A stretch of DNA of 64,000 nt from an uncultured Candidatus Saccharibacteria bacterium (GTDB lineage: Bacteria > Patescibacteriota > Saccharimonadia > Saccharimonadales > Saccharimonadaceae), in NCBI GenBank assembly GCA_947304395.1, contig CAMZBA010000005.1, positions 24,460-88,459 of the forward strand. Reading direction: 5' to 3'. The translations under genes were made by a program, and so were the position numbers. This document shows positions 17,432 to 27,938 of this stretch, one piece after another. A model generated the notes under the pieces. It did no database searches. It saw nothing but the letters and a program-made list of their open reading frames with translations, and was not told the DNA's origin. Position 1 is the first letter of the stretch, and every line of letters begins with the position of its first letter.

Positions 17432-19054
17432 ATGTCAAAAGTTGTAGAAATACCGGTGGGAAAACGTAAGCCACTGTATCGTTTTTTTGAACTATTGCCT
17501 GGATTACTAAGCTATGGAATGATTATTCTGTTATTCGTTCTCTCGGCGATAAATCCAATTTTGGGTTCATGTTATATTTTGCTGATTGTAATTATGAACT
17601 TAGTTAAGGCGATAGGGATTGCTTTTCGAACTGTGCAAGGCTATAAGGCAATAAAGCGATGCATTCGTGTAAATTGGCGCAAGAGGCTAGACGATCTAGA
17701 GAATCCTGCTGATAGTTACGATAGACTAGCGGGGACGAAGAGTAGCTCCTATGAATATGGGCAACATTTAAATAATCTTTGCATGATGGCTGCGGCCGAG
17801 GATGGTTTTTATCCAAAGCCAAGTGAAATATATCATGCCGTAATTGTTGCAATGTATAACGAATCGCTTGATGTATTAGTTCCGACTATGGAGTCTTTGT
17901 TAAGAACAACTTATGAAAAAAAGCGTATGATTGTGGTGATTGCATATGAAGAGCGAGGTGGTCCAGAAGCAGGAAAAGTTGCGAAAACATTAGAAAAAAA
18001 TTACCGAAAGAGATTCGGTGCTTTTATTATAGCGAAGCATTCAGACGGCATTAAAAATGAAGTAGTTGGTAAAGGAGCGAATATAACAAATGCTGGTCGC
18101 GTAGTGCAAGAATACGCCAAAGAACATAATATTCGTTATAGTAATGTGATAGTAACAACCTTAGACTGCGATAATAAGCCGCATCGGGTTTATTTTGACA
18201 ATGTGGCGTACGAATACATTGTTCATGAAGATCGAAAGAGGATGAGCTATCAGCCTGTTTCGTTGTTTACGAATAACATTTGGGATGCTCCGGCAATTTC
18301 ACGCGTTGTGGCGTCAACGAATTCATTTTGGAACGTAATTTGTACGATGCGACCTCATATGTTGCGTAATTTTGCATCGCATTCACAACCACTCGATGCG
18401 CTTGTAGAAATGGATTTTTGGAGCGTGCGCACGATTGTTGAGGATGGACACCAATATTGGCGAAGTCTGTTTTATTTTGATGGAGACTATGAGGCATTAC
18501 CGATTAGAACGCCGATTTATCAAGATGCAGTATTGTCGAATACGTTATGGCGTACGCTGAAAGCACAGTGGGTACAGTTACGGCGTTGGGACTATGGTGC
18601 AAGTGATGTGGCCTTTGTGGGTACTTATATGCTTTCAAAGAAACGAACTATAAAACTGAGTTCGTTAGTGCCGAAGTTTATACGTTTGTTGGATGGTCAC
18701 GTGACTCTGGCGGCGATTGCGCCAATAATTGCATTTGGTGGCTGGGTGCCATTAATATTCCATTACGATACGCGCGATTTGCTATCACATAATTTGCCAA
18801 TGGTAGTAAGTTATATTCAGACGGTCGCGACGGCTGGCTTGTTTGTTTCGTTGGTATTGTCTCTAAAAATGTTACCAGAACGTCCAGCGCGCTATCCAAA
18901 AAGTAAAAAGATATGGATGGTGCTGCAGTGGATTTTGGCACCACTGACGGCTATCGTATATTCTTCGTTCTGTGCTTTCTATTCGCAAACGCGTTTGCTT
19001 CTAGCGTTATATATGGAAAAGTTTGATGTTACTGAGAAAGCCGTTAAAAAATAA
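17432..19054 (+). CDS. Membrane-bound family 2 glycosyltransferase
   Basis: Two N-terminal membrane helices (about 20-60), a cytosolic GT2 domain (about 125-400) and three or four C-terminal helices. Catalytic landmarks: VIVAMYNESLDVLVPTMESL, the DxD-type VTTLDCDNKPH, IVEDGHQYWRS (acid base of the processive ED motif) and QWVQLRRWDYG (the QxxRW equivalent). This layout resembles cellulose/hyaluronan synthase-like enzymes that build and extrude a polysaccharide. QLRRW rather than QRxRW, and the histidines, leave the substrate open. It is paired with the small membrane protein upstream. Confidence 0.88.
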   Translation: MSKVVEIPVGKRKPLYRFFELLPGLLSYGMIILLFVLSAINPILGSCYILLIVIMNLVKAIGIAFRTVQGYKAIKRCIRVNWRKRLDDLENPADSYDRLAGTKSSSYEYGQHLNNLCMMAAAEDGFYPKPSEIYHAVIVAMYNESLDVLVPTMESLLRTTYEKKRMIVVIAYEERGGPEAGKVAKTLEKNYRKRFGAFIIAKHSDGIKNEVVGKGANITNAGRVVQEYAKEHNIRYSNVIVTTLDCDNKPHRVYFDNVAYEYIVHEDRKRMSYQPVSLFTNNIWDAPAISRVVASTNSFWNVICTMRPHMLRNFASHSQPLDALVEMDFWSVRTIVEDGHQYWRSLFYFDGDYEALPIRTPIYQDAVLSNTLWRTLKAQWVQLRRWDYGASDVAFVGTYMLSKKRTIKLSSLVPKFIRLLDGHVTLAAIAPIIAFGGWVPLIFHYDTRDLLSHNLPMVVSYIQTVATAGLFVSLVLSLKMLPERPARYPKSKKIWMVLQWILAPLTAIVYSSFCAFYSQTRLLLALYMEKFDVTEKAVKK

Positions 19055-19179
19055 CGCACTCATGCTTTATTGCCCCATCTTTTTAGATTAAATTTAGAGT
19101 ATTAATTAATTTGGAGGTAAAAAATGAAGTCTGGGCCGTGATTTTTTGATGCTATTTGTAAATAATATTGGAGGTAATT

Positions 19180-20256
19180 GTGAGACATATAGAGAAATAT
19201 GGATTAATATTTAGTTTTTTAATGGCAGTTTTTGTGGCTCCGTCGGTTGGTGCGACTAGCGCGAGGGTAGCGGATAATCCAAATAGTGCGCAATGAATTG
19301 GCGTTTCGCACAGTATGACCGGCTTAACGAATTCTGCAAATAATAGTTATACATTCAATATAATTCAGGACGAACAGAATCCGGCCATAGTAGAAAATAT
19401 GCCGACCGAGCTAGAAATGAGTTTTCGCGGTTCGCCAGATGAGAACGGTATAGTTAACGTAACGAGCCAACTCGATATTGGACAATTGGATTTTACGGCT
19501 TTGGGCGATTATAAGTTTTCAATACGCGAGGTAGCATCTTCCGATGCATCGAATTACCCAGTCGATAATGATGATGAGTTTTTCTTTTATGTTAGCGTAC
19601 GAAATAAATTAGATGAGAATAATCATCCAACTGGCGAATATATAGCAAGCTTGAGTAGCCAAGTAAAGAATCATGATACTGGCGAAAAAGAAGATGCGAT
19701 ATTTCAGTCGAGCGCGACTAGAAGCTATGTGCGAGTAACAAATAAAGTGACTGGTAATTTGGCAAATGAAAACGATTATTTCAAGTATCGAATTGAGTTC
19801 GAAAATGCACCAGAAGGTGATGAATATGTAGTTTCTGGACAGGATGCGGTAGTAAATTATAAAGGCGAATCAATTTCGACTGTTAGTAAAATAGTTGTTG
19901 GCCAGGATAACTATATATACCTAAAGCACGGCCAGACAGCAACGATTGGCTTGAACGGCAATTACGATGAATTGCCGATTGGGCTTAGCTATAGGCTAGT
20001 TGAGGTTGAGGGGAACGGCTATGCGCAGTATGTTGATGGTGTGGCCGGCGATACTTCAGCTACGAAGACTGTCGCGGTAGATGCGGATAGTAGCGGAAAT
20101 ATTGTAAGCTTTATTAATCATAAAGAAGGCGATATCTTGACTGGCATAGTAATGAATGTTCTGCCATATCTGCTAGCTATTAGCGCGATCGGCGGTCTGG
20201 CGTTGGCATGGAGGGTGATTAAGAAAAAACATAAAGAAACAAAATGCTCAAGATAA
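19180..20256 (+). pseudogene. Spy0128-like pilin subunit gene (locus A) interrupted by one TGA
   Basis: GTG start at 19180 behind GGAGGT. A signal peptide (GLIFSFLMAVFVAPSVGA) is followed by residue 39, which is TGA (19294-19296); the frame then stays open for 319 codons. The interior shows two pilin-type domains of the Spy0128 family, each with an isopeptide E-box (DYKFSIREVASS and LSYRLVEVEG). The C-terminus is a sorting signal: DILTG, a hydrophobic stretch (YLLAISAIGGLALAW) and RVIKKKHK. It is the paralogue of the pilin at 40832-41863. If TGA was TGG, the protein would be about 358 residues. The stop removes everything after the signal peptide unless it is read through or is a sequencing error. 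It overlaps the next gene by 13 nt. Confidence 0.75.
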
Positions 20257-20546
20257 GAAACAAGGCGTGGCGAGGGTGGGCGCGCCTGGTGATGAAAGTA
20301 TTATTTGTTAGCGGATCAATTTATTTGTTGTTTGGAGTATTATTTGGGGTTGCTCGCGGGGTAGGGGCGTCTGACGGGGAAATGTTACTGTATTGTAGAA
20401 TATGCAGACAATATGTGGCCGGAGATGTCTTATTAATGAGTGATGGGCGTTGCGTTGAATATGGCAATGGTGGCGGTGGGATGGTGGCGGGAAAGATTAT
20501 AGCTCAACTAGGCGTGCGGAATTTTACGTATGAAACTAGTGAATAA
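20244..20546 (+). CDS. Truncated signal-peptidase-I-like protein (locus A)
   Basis: 100 residues with one N-terminal membrane helix and then the outline of the type I signal peptidase fold: EMLLYCRICRQYVAGDVLLM aligns with the same region of the paralogue at 41892-42401 (DFILFNRIG, SVGDVIIY). The segment holding the nucleophile Ser is missing (GVGASDGEM in place of DVSMNGRINDGDF), and the C-terminal half ends after KIIAQLG. It therefore should have no peptidase activity. In streptococcal FCT pilus loci a SipA protein of this family, which lacks the catalytic pair, aids pilus assembly; this one might be such a scaffold or a decayed remnant. Confidence 0.6.
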   Translation: MLKIRNKAWRGWARLVMKVLFVSGSIYLLFGVLFGVARGVGASDGEMLLYCRICRQYVAGDVLLMSDGRCVEYGNGGGGMVAGKIIAQLGVRNFTYETSE

Positions 20547-21240
20547 CTTACTAAACTTTATTATATACGTAGCATTAGCGCCGCTTGTCTTGGTTAGTTT
20601 ATATGTGATATATGATAGCTGCAAGGTTTCTAAATCGGCCGTTATAGACGCTTCATTAGTATCATTAGTAAATCAAGATGGAGATGAAGTTTTTGACGCT
20701 TTGGAAGAAGAAAGTGAGTATACGATTGCTTGGTTACGAATTGAAGGGACTAATATAAATTATCCAGTAGTGAAAGGAAAAGATAATGCTTGGTTCTTGA
20801 ATAGAAACTATAGGGGAGAATTTGCGACTGCAGGGAGTCTATTTTTAGATTATAGAAATGAGGGTGATTTTAGTGACGCCTTCTCGATTATTTATGGTCA
20901 CAGGATGGGGAATGGCGAGATGTTTTCTGACATACAAAAATTCAAAAATGACGATTTCTTCAGTGCACACAAAGGGGGGGTATTGAAGCGGCGAGGTGGC
21001 AGTTATGGGTTGGAAATATCTGCTTATGCAGAGGTAAATTCGAAAGACTGAAATATATATAATACCGAAGTGAGTCGCAACAATAATAGCTTTGCCGTAA
21101 CGAAGATGATATTTGATAATGCGATTCATAAGCGCGGTCGCGGGGATAGTGGTCGCTTTATATTGTTATCGACATGCGACGGCGAGAGTAAGGATAGGCG
21201 AGACGTGTTGCTTGTTCGTATAATGGATGACGATAGTTAG
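20530..21240 (+). pseudogene. Class B sortase gene (locus A) interrupted by one TGA before the catalytic Cys
   Basis: The N-terminal frame (20530-21051) has a signal anchor (LLNFIIYVALAPLVLVSLYV), the class B sortase core (IAWLRIEGTNINYPVVKGKD) and the catalytic His in IIYGHRMGNGEMF. It then meets TGA at 21049-21051. The same frame continues to TAG at 21238-21240 and supplies the catalytic Cys (FILLSTCDGE) and Arg (DRRDVLLVRI). One sense codon would restore a 236-residue sortase like the one at 42404-43177. TGG occurs twice earlier in the same gene, so TGA is not simply the local Trp codon. The gene end overlaps the giant surface gene on the other strand. Confidence 0.8.
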
Positions 21241-24200
21241 AGGTCCCACCAGGTTGGTCTTGTAATTTCGGAAGGAATATTGAGGAACATGTTGCCTTTT
21301 TCGAGTACGCTTGACGTATCCCAGCCGTTAAGAACGGTGAGCGATGTTATGCCGCTATCGTAGGCAAACATATAGCTCATATTAGTCACGTTTGATACGT
21401 CCCAGCCGCTTATTCCGGAGATATCTGTCAGCCCGCCGAGATTCATGTAGGACATCTCATTCATGTCTGTGACGCTGCCGGTGTCCCAGTTGGAAAGATC
21501 ATTGAAGTCGGTGAGATTTGCATATTGGAACATGCCGCTCATGTCTGTAACGTTACTAACGTCCCATCCCTTTATTCCATCGCCATCTTGGAATCCTGTT
21601 GCATAGAACGTCCCGTGCATGTTTTCTACGTTGCTGGTATTCCAGTTTGTTAGGCCAGAAATATCCGAAAGCTCATTTACCGCAGAGAACATATCGCTCA
21701 TATCGGTAACGTTGCTAGTGTTCCATTTTCTTAATGCATCAACGTCTGCAAAAGCGCATTCAGAGAACATGTAATACATACTTGTAACGCTACTAGTATC
21801 CCAGTTTTCTAGCCCATCAATATCTGCTAAATTGCGAGCTAGGCCAAACATACTTCTCATATCTTCTACCTTGCTTGTGTCCCATTCGCTTAGGCCATCA
21901 ACGTTCGTAATACCGGATTCTCTAAACATACTAGACATAGATATTACCTTGCTCACATCCCAGTTCGCTAAGCCGTCGACGTTCGTGATGGATCTAGCCC
22001 CTTGGAACATGTTACCCATGGATTCGACGTTGCTTACGTCCCAATTTGCTAGAGGATCGAGACTCGTTGCACTCATGATGCCGTAAAATGTATAATCCAT
22101 TTCGACCACGTTGCTCACATCCCAGTTGGCTAGCGGGCTTAAATCTTCTACTCTTTCTACACCGCTAAACGTCCCAAACATTGTTACTAGACTGCTAGTA
22201 TTCCAGTTTGCTAGGCCAGAAATATCCTCTAAGCGCCAGTTGACGTATAATAGCCCATTCATGTCTTCAACGTTGCTTACGTCCCAATCTGACAAGAAGT
22301 CGACATTTTGGAAGTAGCAGTTGGCAAAAGAGAATTCTAGAGATGTAGTTTCGCTCATGTCCCAGTCCGCTATTCCCGATGCGTCGGATAACTCAGTGAA
22401 AGCATAGAATAATTGCGACATGTCTGGATTTCCTTTGATAGTGCTAGCTTCGGAGTAGATATAGATAGTGCCGTCATTGTCGTCAAACCAGGCATAAATT
22501 GGAATCTCCGAGTCGGGAGAAGAGATGTCTATAGCGTTCGCCATTTGCGCGGCAGATATGGAGTTGGCGGACTTGATGGCAGTTATTGTTTCGTTAGGCT
22601 CTGTGTAATCGGTAGTATTTTGGCCAGACAGACCCTTTAGCGCTAGATTGATGTTTATTCCCTCGTCTAGCTGCGCCGCTGTTCCTCCTTGGACGGCGCC
22701 ATCCATGGATTTCTTGATATTAACCTTGGACCAAATTCCTTTAAGGGTGATGTCGTTATTTTGTATTCTTATGTAGTCGCCATTTAGTATACCGAGCGAG
22801 CCGTTAGCATCCTGCCAGCCTATAAAGTTGTATCCGTCGCAAGAGATAGAGTCAGCAGGGACTAATACGGTGGATAATGGTGTATAGTTGCCGCCTTGAG
22901 GCAAAGTTCCGTCATACGAGTCACAGCTGGCGGGCATATTGGCGTCATAAGTTACCTTATACTTGGCTTTTAGTACTGGGGTGGCGGTACTCACTACATT
23001 TTCATTAGGAATGTCTACCATCGTGGATGTTACGGATTCGTGCGTGTTGGTTGGGAGATAAGTGTTTTCGTCGTATGTAGTATTGTCTTTTAGTTGGACG
23101 TCTATGGTGAGTTCTGCGGATGCACCAGAACCGAACTCGTCAGAGAGGTTCCAAGTTATATATTGTCCTTCGTCGTCTTCTGCTAGCTCAAATTCGCCAG
23201 CAGAGGCGCTAATATCGGACGAGTTGGCAACCTCCCAATAGTCGTTATTAATATAATCCGTGAGGATGAAGTCACCAAATACGACTGGCTCATATAGTGA
23301 TGTAACGAGGATGTTGTCTAGGGTGCCCATGTCTGCTGCGAATTGCTGGTCAGAGATGTTTTTGACAGGTTCCAATATGTCACTGTCCATTTCGTATTGG
23401 ATGCCGCTAATGAGCATATTTGGGTGGTTAGCTTTTAGAATCCTATAGGTCGCCTCTTCGTTGGGCGTATCGAGATTTGGATAGCCGTCGGTTAGAAAAA
23501 GTAATGTAAGCTTACGTCCAGGCTGAGACTGGTATTCGGCGAGAACCTCACTAGCTTTCGTAAGACCAGCATTATAGTTGGTTTCGCCTATGGCGGTGAG
23601 GTTATCAATGGCGTCGTCAAGCTCATTTAGGTTATTGGTGAATTCGCTTTGAATAGTTGCTGATGTACTGAAGTTTATTATTGCAACTCGACCATTATGG
23701 TTTGTTACTACTTCTTCGACTAGGCCCATGGTGTCGTTTTTCATTTGCTCAATCTTCTGCCCAACCATAGAGCCGGACGTATCTATAACTAATACGACAT
23801 CGATTCCAGAGTTGTCTCTAACTTTGGCGATAGTGTCGACATTGAACGTTATCTGAGCCGTATCGCCGCTAGTCCACTTAGCGCTCTTGGTTACATTCCA
23901 GGCGCCACCTTCATTGTTCTCAAAGCTAGTATGGGCGGAAGTTAAGGCAATGGATCTAATAATCTCCGTATAGTCTTCGGCGGAAGCATTATGAATAATG
24001 AAGCTGCCGGCAACTAGGAGTATAGCCAAAGTGGCGTAGGCGATGCGAGCAGGGATTCTTTTTGCACTCTTTGATGCCGATTCGATCTTTTGGAGTAGTT
24101 CTGCGGCGTAATTGCGTTTTTTATTCAGTAAAATGAGGGCTAAAATTGGTCCGCCGAGGGCGAAAGTGATCATGCCGACATATGGAAGAGCATCAAAGAT

Positions 24201-26001
24201 CACGCCTGTAAGCGGGGCGGGTTCGGCGACGGTAGTGAAGGTTACGCTGGCGGTATATTCTTGGCTTTGATCAAGAACCTGGTTGTTGTCGGCAAGGGCA
24301 CCAGTGAGTTTTACGGTGTTAGTGAGAGTTTGGCTCACGTTCTGACGGACGCGGTAGCTGGCGAAGATTTCCACGCTGGCGCCTGGAGCAATGCTAGCAA
24401 TAGATGCAGTATCACTACCAACGATACCGTAGCTACCATTTGGCGATTCTTCAATAACGGCGCCAGCGAGAAGCTCACTGACGTAGACATCATGGATGGC
24501 GTACTCGGCAGTGTTAGTAATGGTAACTTTGAACTGGACAGTGTCACCGTAATCGTATTGATCCTTAGGATTTAGAATAACCTTCGTGAGAGTGGGGGCG
24601 AATTTGCCGGCGGGCGCAAGGCCCCATTCGCCATAGATAACAACGTTCTTTTCTGGCATGGTAAAGGTGGCATTCTTGTACCAGCCGACAAATTCGTAAC
24701 CTTCAGCGGTAGGATTAGCGGCAGTAGTGACCGTATCGCCAGGATAATGGTCAGTACAGGCCGGAAGAAGTGATTCAGCATTGGGTGGCAGAGTAGAGCC
24801 TTCAAATTCGTAACAGACCGTGTAGGAGATGCGAGTAAAGCTACCGTGAATAGTGACGTCATTTTCAGGCATAGTGAAGCCGGAGCCTGAGATGGTAGCG
24901 TCGGTAGTAGTCCAGCCGGAGAAACGATAGCCATCAATAACATCACCAGCTTGAAGCTCATTGAGAGATACTTCGCTACTAGCAGCATAGCTCTTTGGCC
25001 CTGGGGCAAGATAATCTGCTGGAGCGGCACCATCAATGGCGTAAGTGACGGTATAGGTTGGTACTACGGCATCTTTAACCCAAATACCAACAAAGTTAAC
25101 GGCTTGGGTTGGCATAGCAAAAGAACCGTTTGTGACAGTCGTATCGGTGGTAGTCCAACCAGAGAAGGTATAGCCAGCCAAGGTTGGTGAGGTGGCGACA
25201 GTAACGGCCGTACTGGCAGGATAGCTTTGCGCGGTTGGTGCAGCAGGGGCGCCAGCTGGTACATCGCCAGTATAGCTATAGGTGACGGGGTAAGTAAGGG
25301 TTTCCACGCTTTCAATATATGCATGGACAGTATTGGAGATAGACGTAAGATCTTTCTCGGATGCTAGGGCGTTATTGTAAAAGTCGCGACGAGTTTCAGT
25401 AGCAGGAGTAGATGGATTATCGACGGAGCTAGGGGTCTTAGTAATAATGCCAACAGTAAGTTCGCAACCAGCCTTAAGTCTTTCGACCTTGAAGCTAACG
25501 GTACGAGTAGCGACGTCATAATGGAGGCCATGGTAGTAATAGGCGGTATCGTCGTTATTCCAGGTGCCAGCGTCGACTGCGGCCTCGTTAGTGTCATCAA
25601 CGACTACACCAGAACAAGCAATGGAACTATCCGAACGTGATGAGGCGCCAATTTTACCATTTGGCGTAGTGACAAAACCTTGAAAGATGAGTCCATCTGG
25701 GATACGGTCAGTAACGCTAATGCGACCGCTAGTGAGGTTAGCCATTTGAGTGTCGCTAGACTCAACACCATCAACATCAACGCCATCTTCTTGGACGGTG
25801 AGGTAATAGGTTAGGCGAGAGTTAAGTCTAACCTCGACGTCATTGTCCGTAATGATGTCTGCAAAAATATTTACGGCGACTACCGTCAATATGGCTAAAA
25901 GCAAAAAAAGAGACAAAAAGGCTACGTGCTAAATGTCTTCTTTGATTCCCAATTCTGCGTGGCACTCCCCATCTCCTGGTGGGGAGAAAGCGGTTTGACA
26001 A
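21237..26001 (-). CDS. Giant two-part surface adhesin (locus A) with VWA and BspA-like repeats
   Basis: The main open frame is 21237-25916 (1559 residues, TTG at 25916). Without one T in the T7 run (A7 at 25903-25909) it joins an upstream frame with a TTG at 26001 behind GGAGG that supplies a basic N-terminus, as in paralogue B. Order by 1559-residue numbering: signal anchor; conserved N-domain (LTYYLTVQEDGVDVDGVESS); three InlB-type beta repeats (GYTFSGWTTTD); a DUF11-like domain; LTG at 569-571 with a hydrophobic segment and KKR; a second signal anchor near 625-645; VWA with intact MIDAS (VLVIDTSGSM, about 708); another InlB-type repeat; then 14 DUF285 repeats (WDVSNVTDMSGMF type) from about 1180 to the end. 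It is likely exposed and adhesive. Confidence 0.82.
21250..22370 (-). repeat. Tandem repeat encoding 14 BspA/DUF285-type units
   Basis: About 80 bp per unit, each encoding a W-[DN]-[VTM]-[ST]-x-[VL]-x-x-M-x-x-[MT]-F core (such as GLENWDTSSVTSMYYMF). These occur in leucine-rich-repeat surface proteins of the BspA/Mycoplasma lipoprotein type and can vary in number by recombination. Confidence 0.85.
25903..25909 (-). repeat. Seven-base homopolymer (T7 on the coding strand) at the giant gene frame break
   Basis: Loss of one base joins the TTG start at 26001 and its Shine-Dalgarno sequence to the 1559-codon frame (21237-26001 is exactly one base over a multiple of three). It lies within the first 35 codons, in the signal anchor. 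Confidence 0.65.
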
Positions 26002-26055
26002 AACACCTCCTAGTCTCGCCGTTTCCTTTTAAATATTTGCCACACACTCACACGA

Positions 26056-26110
26056 GCTAATACTGGATTAGCATTAACGGTATTGTAACATGATATATAA
26101 ACAATGTTAA
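26056..26110 (-). promoter_or_regulatory. Promoter and 5'-end hairpin of the locus A giant gene
   Basis: On the minus strand TTAACA (26105-26110) and TACAAT (26082-26087) are 17 bp apart. The transcript would start near 26075 and immediately enter an inverted repeat, GCTAATACTGGATTAGC (26056-26072, one mismatch). The leader to the TTG at 26001 is about 75 nt. Confidence 0.55.
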
Positions 26111-26159
26111 TAGTATTAAATTAACAAAAAAAGGACCTTGCGGCCATTCACTGAAGGTT

Positions 26160-26235
26160 TGGTGGAGTGTAGGAGATTCGAACTCCTGACCTACTGATTG
26201 CGAACCAGTCGCTCTACCAACTGAGCTAACACCCC
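26160..26235 (-). tRNA. tRNA-Ala (CGC)
   Basis: The reverse complement begins GGGGTGTTAGCTCAGTTGG. The anticodon loop TTCGCAA gives CGC, inside the stem ACTGG/TCAGT. The T arm is AGGAGTTCGAATCTCCT, the discriminator is A and CCA is encoded. Confidence 0.95.
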
Positions 26236-26261
26236 AACGGATGAAGATATTATAGCACTAA

Positions 26262-26846
26262 ATGTTTAAAAAATGCTATGATGAGTGGATAGCTATGATA
26301 GCTAGTTCTTCTGTAAAAAACTGTATGAAATGGGGGGGTGATATGTTGGCTTCGGTTACAGGCTTAAGCTATCGTGATTCGGTGTTATTGTTTGCACATG
26401 AACTGGGATTCATACGAGTAGTTAGAGATAATGTGCGCTATTTTTTGTTGGACGATATTGTATCTTATTATGGAGAAAATATGCGTGAGCAGAATATTGA
26501 GCACAAAAACTTAGATTCGATTATTGCTACGTATGATATTTGGGGTTGCATATTGCAGCTAAAAGTCGAAATAAAAAAGGAAAAATCTTTTGTTTGGACT
26601 ATCTTAAGGATGTTGCATTTAGTATTTCCTAAAGCAGATCTCAGTTTAAAGATAACGGAAAAAGGAATCGATAGCGAAAAGCAGTATGGGTATTTTCGAG
26701 AGGAAGTACTTCCGTTTTCTGGCGGTATAGAATATCGTTGTGTGGCGCTCGGAAGGGTTGCGTTAAGTAAGGATCAGGTAATTCGGATAATTTATCGTCT
26801 TAACGAACTTCAGGAAAACCATGAGCGATGGGCATATACTGACTAG
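26262..26846 (+). CDS. Hypothetical protein
   Basis: 194 residues, soluble, slightly helical at the start (SYRDSVLLFAHELGFIRVVRDN could be a winged-helix-like element) with mixed alpha/beta afterwards. There is no signal peptide and no motif I recognise. Support for its being real: an ATG 8 nt after TATTAT (26248-26253), the arrangement used by many genes here, and good coding character. Its TGG use and its charge pattern match the neighbours. Confidence 0.6.
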   Translation: MFKKCYDEWIAMIASSSVKNCMKWGGDMLASVTGLSYRDSVLLFAHELGFIRVVRDNVRYFLLDDIVSYYGENMREQNIEHKNLDSIIATYDIWGCILQLKVEIKKEKSFVWTILRMLHLVFPKADLSLKITEKGIDSEKQYGYFREEVLPFSGGIEYRCVALGRVALSKDQVIRIIYRLNELQENHERWAYTD

Positions 26847-26921
26847 ACTATAGTTACAAGAAGTGCAGTATGATATTGCGGCCGTTTGGTCGCAATTTTT
26901 AATTGATATAATTTTAAATGT

Positions 26922-27731
26922 ATGGAAGAAAAAGTTGAAGCGATTATTAAAGACGTTGAACTATATACAGGAAATTATTTAGGTAATGCCGAGAAGCGAT
27001 ATTATACGGATGGCGCAACCGACGCGAAGGTCTTTAGCTTGGCGAAAAAGTATTTAATAAAAATTACAGATTTAAATACGATAAAAACTCAGGTCGAGTT
27101 TTTTAGGCAAAATCACGACGCTGTATTCCAAAACCTAGTTTGCTACAGTGAAAATCTTGGATATTTGTGTTTTGATTTTATTGATGGGGAACGTTTTTTG
27201 GATAGTGAAATAAGCCCCGAAGAGACGATTAGGCAACTATTTAGAATTGTCGGTAGTTATTGCAGGTATCCGCATGATGGGTACGGATTCTTAAATGAAG
27301 AACACGTTTCTTGGCGGGCGTTTTTATTGGACGAAATAGAATATGCGCGTAGGAATATCGGTGAGATATCTACTGAAAAAGTAATGGCCGCATTGGATAT
27401 TGCGGGAAGGCATAACCCAGAACAGTTTTTGATGCATGGTGATTTTGGGTCACATAATTTTTTGGTTGAAAAAGGGAAGATTAGAGTGATAGACCCCATG
27501 CCGTTGGTAGGAGATTATTTGTATGACTTTTATTTTGCGTTATTGTCTAATAATAAAATATTTGGCGAATTAGGGACGGAAGCAATATATCGGTATTTTG
27601 GCGAGCGTGATTTTGGCTATCGGCGAGCGCTTATGGTGGTTGCTTTATATGTACGTATGAGTAGGGCGGCCATTTATGACGAAGAACATCTTCAAGCCTA
27701 CATTGACTTATACAGGAACATTGCAGTTTAG
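26922..27731 (+). CDS. Aminoglycoside/choline-kinase-like phosphotransferase family protein
   Basis: 269 residues with the APH/choline kinase catalytic block FLMHGDFGSHNFLVEKGKIR followed by VIDPMPLVGDYLYDF (the Brenner-type HGDxxxxN and the metal-binding D). The N-lobe contains KKYLIKITD. Members phosphorylate small molecules such as aminoglycosides, choline, homoserine or sugars; no substrate can be inferred. TATAAT (26907-26912) lies 9 nt ahead of the ATG. The stop overlaps the 3' end of a small opposing gene. Confidence 0.82.
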   Translation: MEEKVEAIIKDVELYTGNYLGNAEKRYYTDGATDAKVFSLAKKYLIKITDLNTIKTQVEFFRQNHDAVFQNLVCYSENLGYLCFDFIDGERFLDSEISPEETIRQLFRIVGSYCRYPHDGYGFLNEEHVSWRAFLLDEIEYARRNIGEISTEKVMAALDIAGRHNPEQFLMHGDFGSHNFLVEKGKIRVIDPMPLVGDYLYDFYFALLSNNKIFGELGTEAIYRYFGERDFGYRRALMVVALYVRMSRAAIYDEEHLQAYIDLYRNIAV

Positions 27732-27886
27732 TGTTCGCTTGCGGTAGTTGGGGCTTCAGTGGATAGTTGTTGGTGCTGAACGAATATTGCCGTAAAGGTA
27801 AAGATTGTAACAGCTATAATTATTCCAACCATGCCCACCAACCAAAGTTTTGACTCTTTTTCTTGACTATTGTGAGTTTGGCTCAT
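27728..27886 (-). CDS. Small single-helix membrane protein (52 residues)
   Basis: The ATG at 27886 lies 6 nt behind TAAAAT. The product has a short polar start (SQTHNSQEKESK), one membrane helix (about residues 14-36, WLVGMVGIIIAVTIFTFTAIF) and a short polar tail. Promoter spacing and a clean helix make it more than a chance frame. Function unknown. Confidence 0.5.
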   Translation of the reverse strand: MSQTHNSQEKESKLWLVGMVGIIIAVTIFTFTAIFVQHQQLSTEAPTTASEH

Positions 27887-27938
27887 GGTTTGATTTTACT
27901 ATAAATACGTTATAATTAGTGCAATTTTAAATGAAATA

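Noticed and set aside
19180..21240. Alternative genetic code with UGA as Gly (code 25) or Trp
   Set aside because: gyrA, gyrB, uvrD, thrS and the 1835-residue adhesin have no in-frame TGA, and TGA ends several genes at expected lengths, so the TGAs are isolated lesions.
21250..22370. Regular repeats that could suggest a CRISPR array
   Set aside because: The repeats are in frame, encode DUF285 units, and there are no unique spacers between identical repeats. No CRISPR array or cas gene is present in the window.
24572..25036. Frames on both strands inside the giant adhesin gene
   Set aside because: Low-complexity Leu/Pro-rich shadows of a repetitive coding region.
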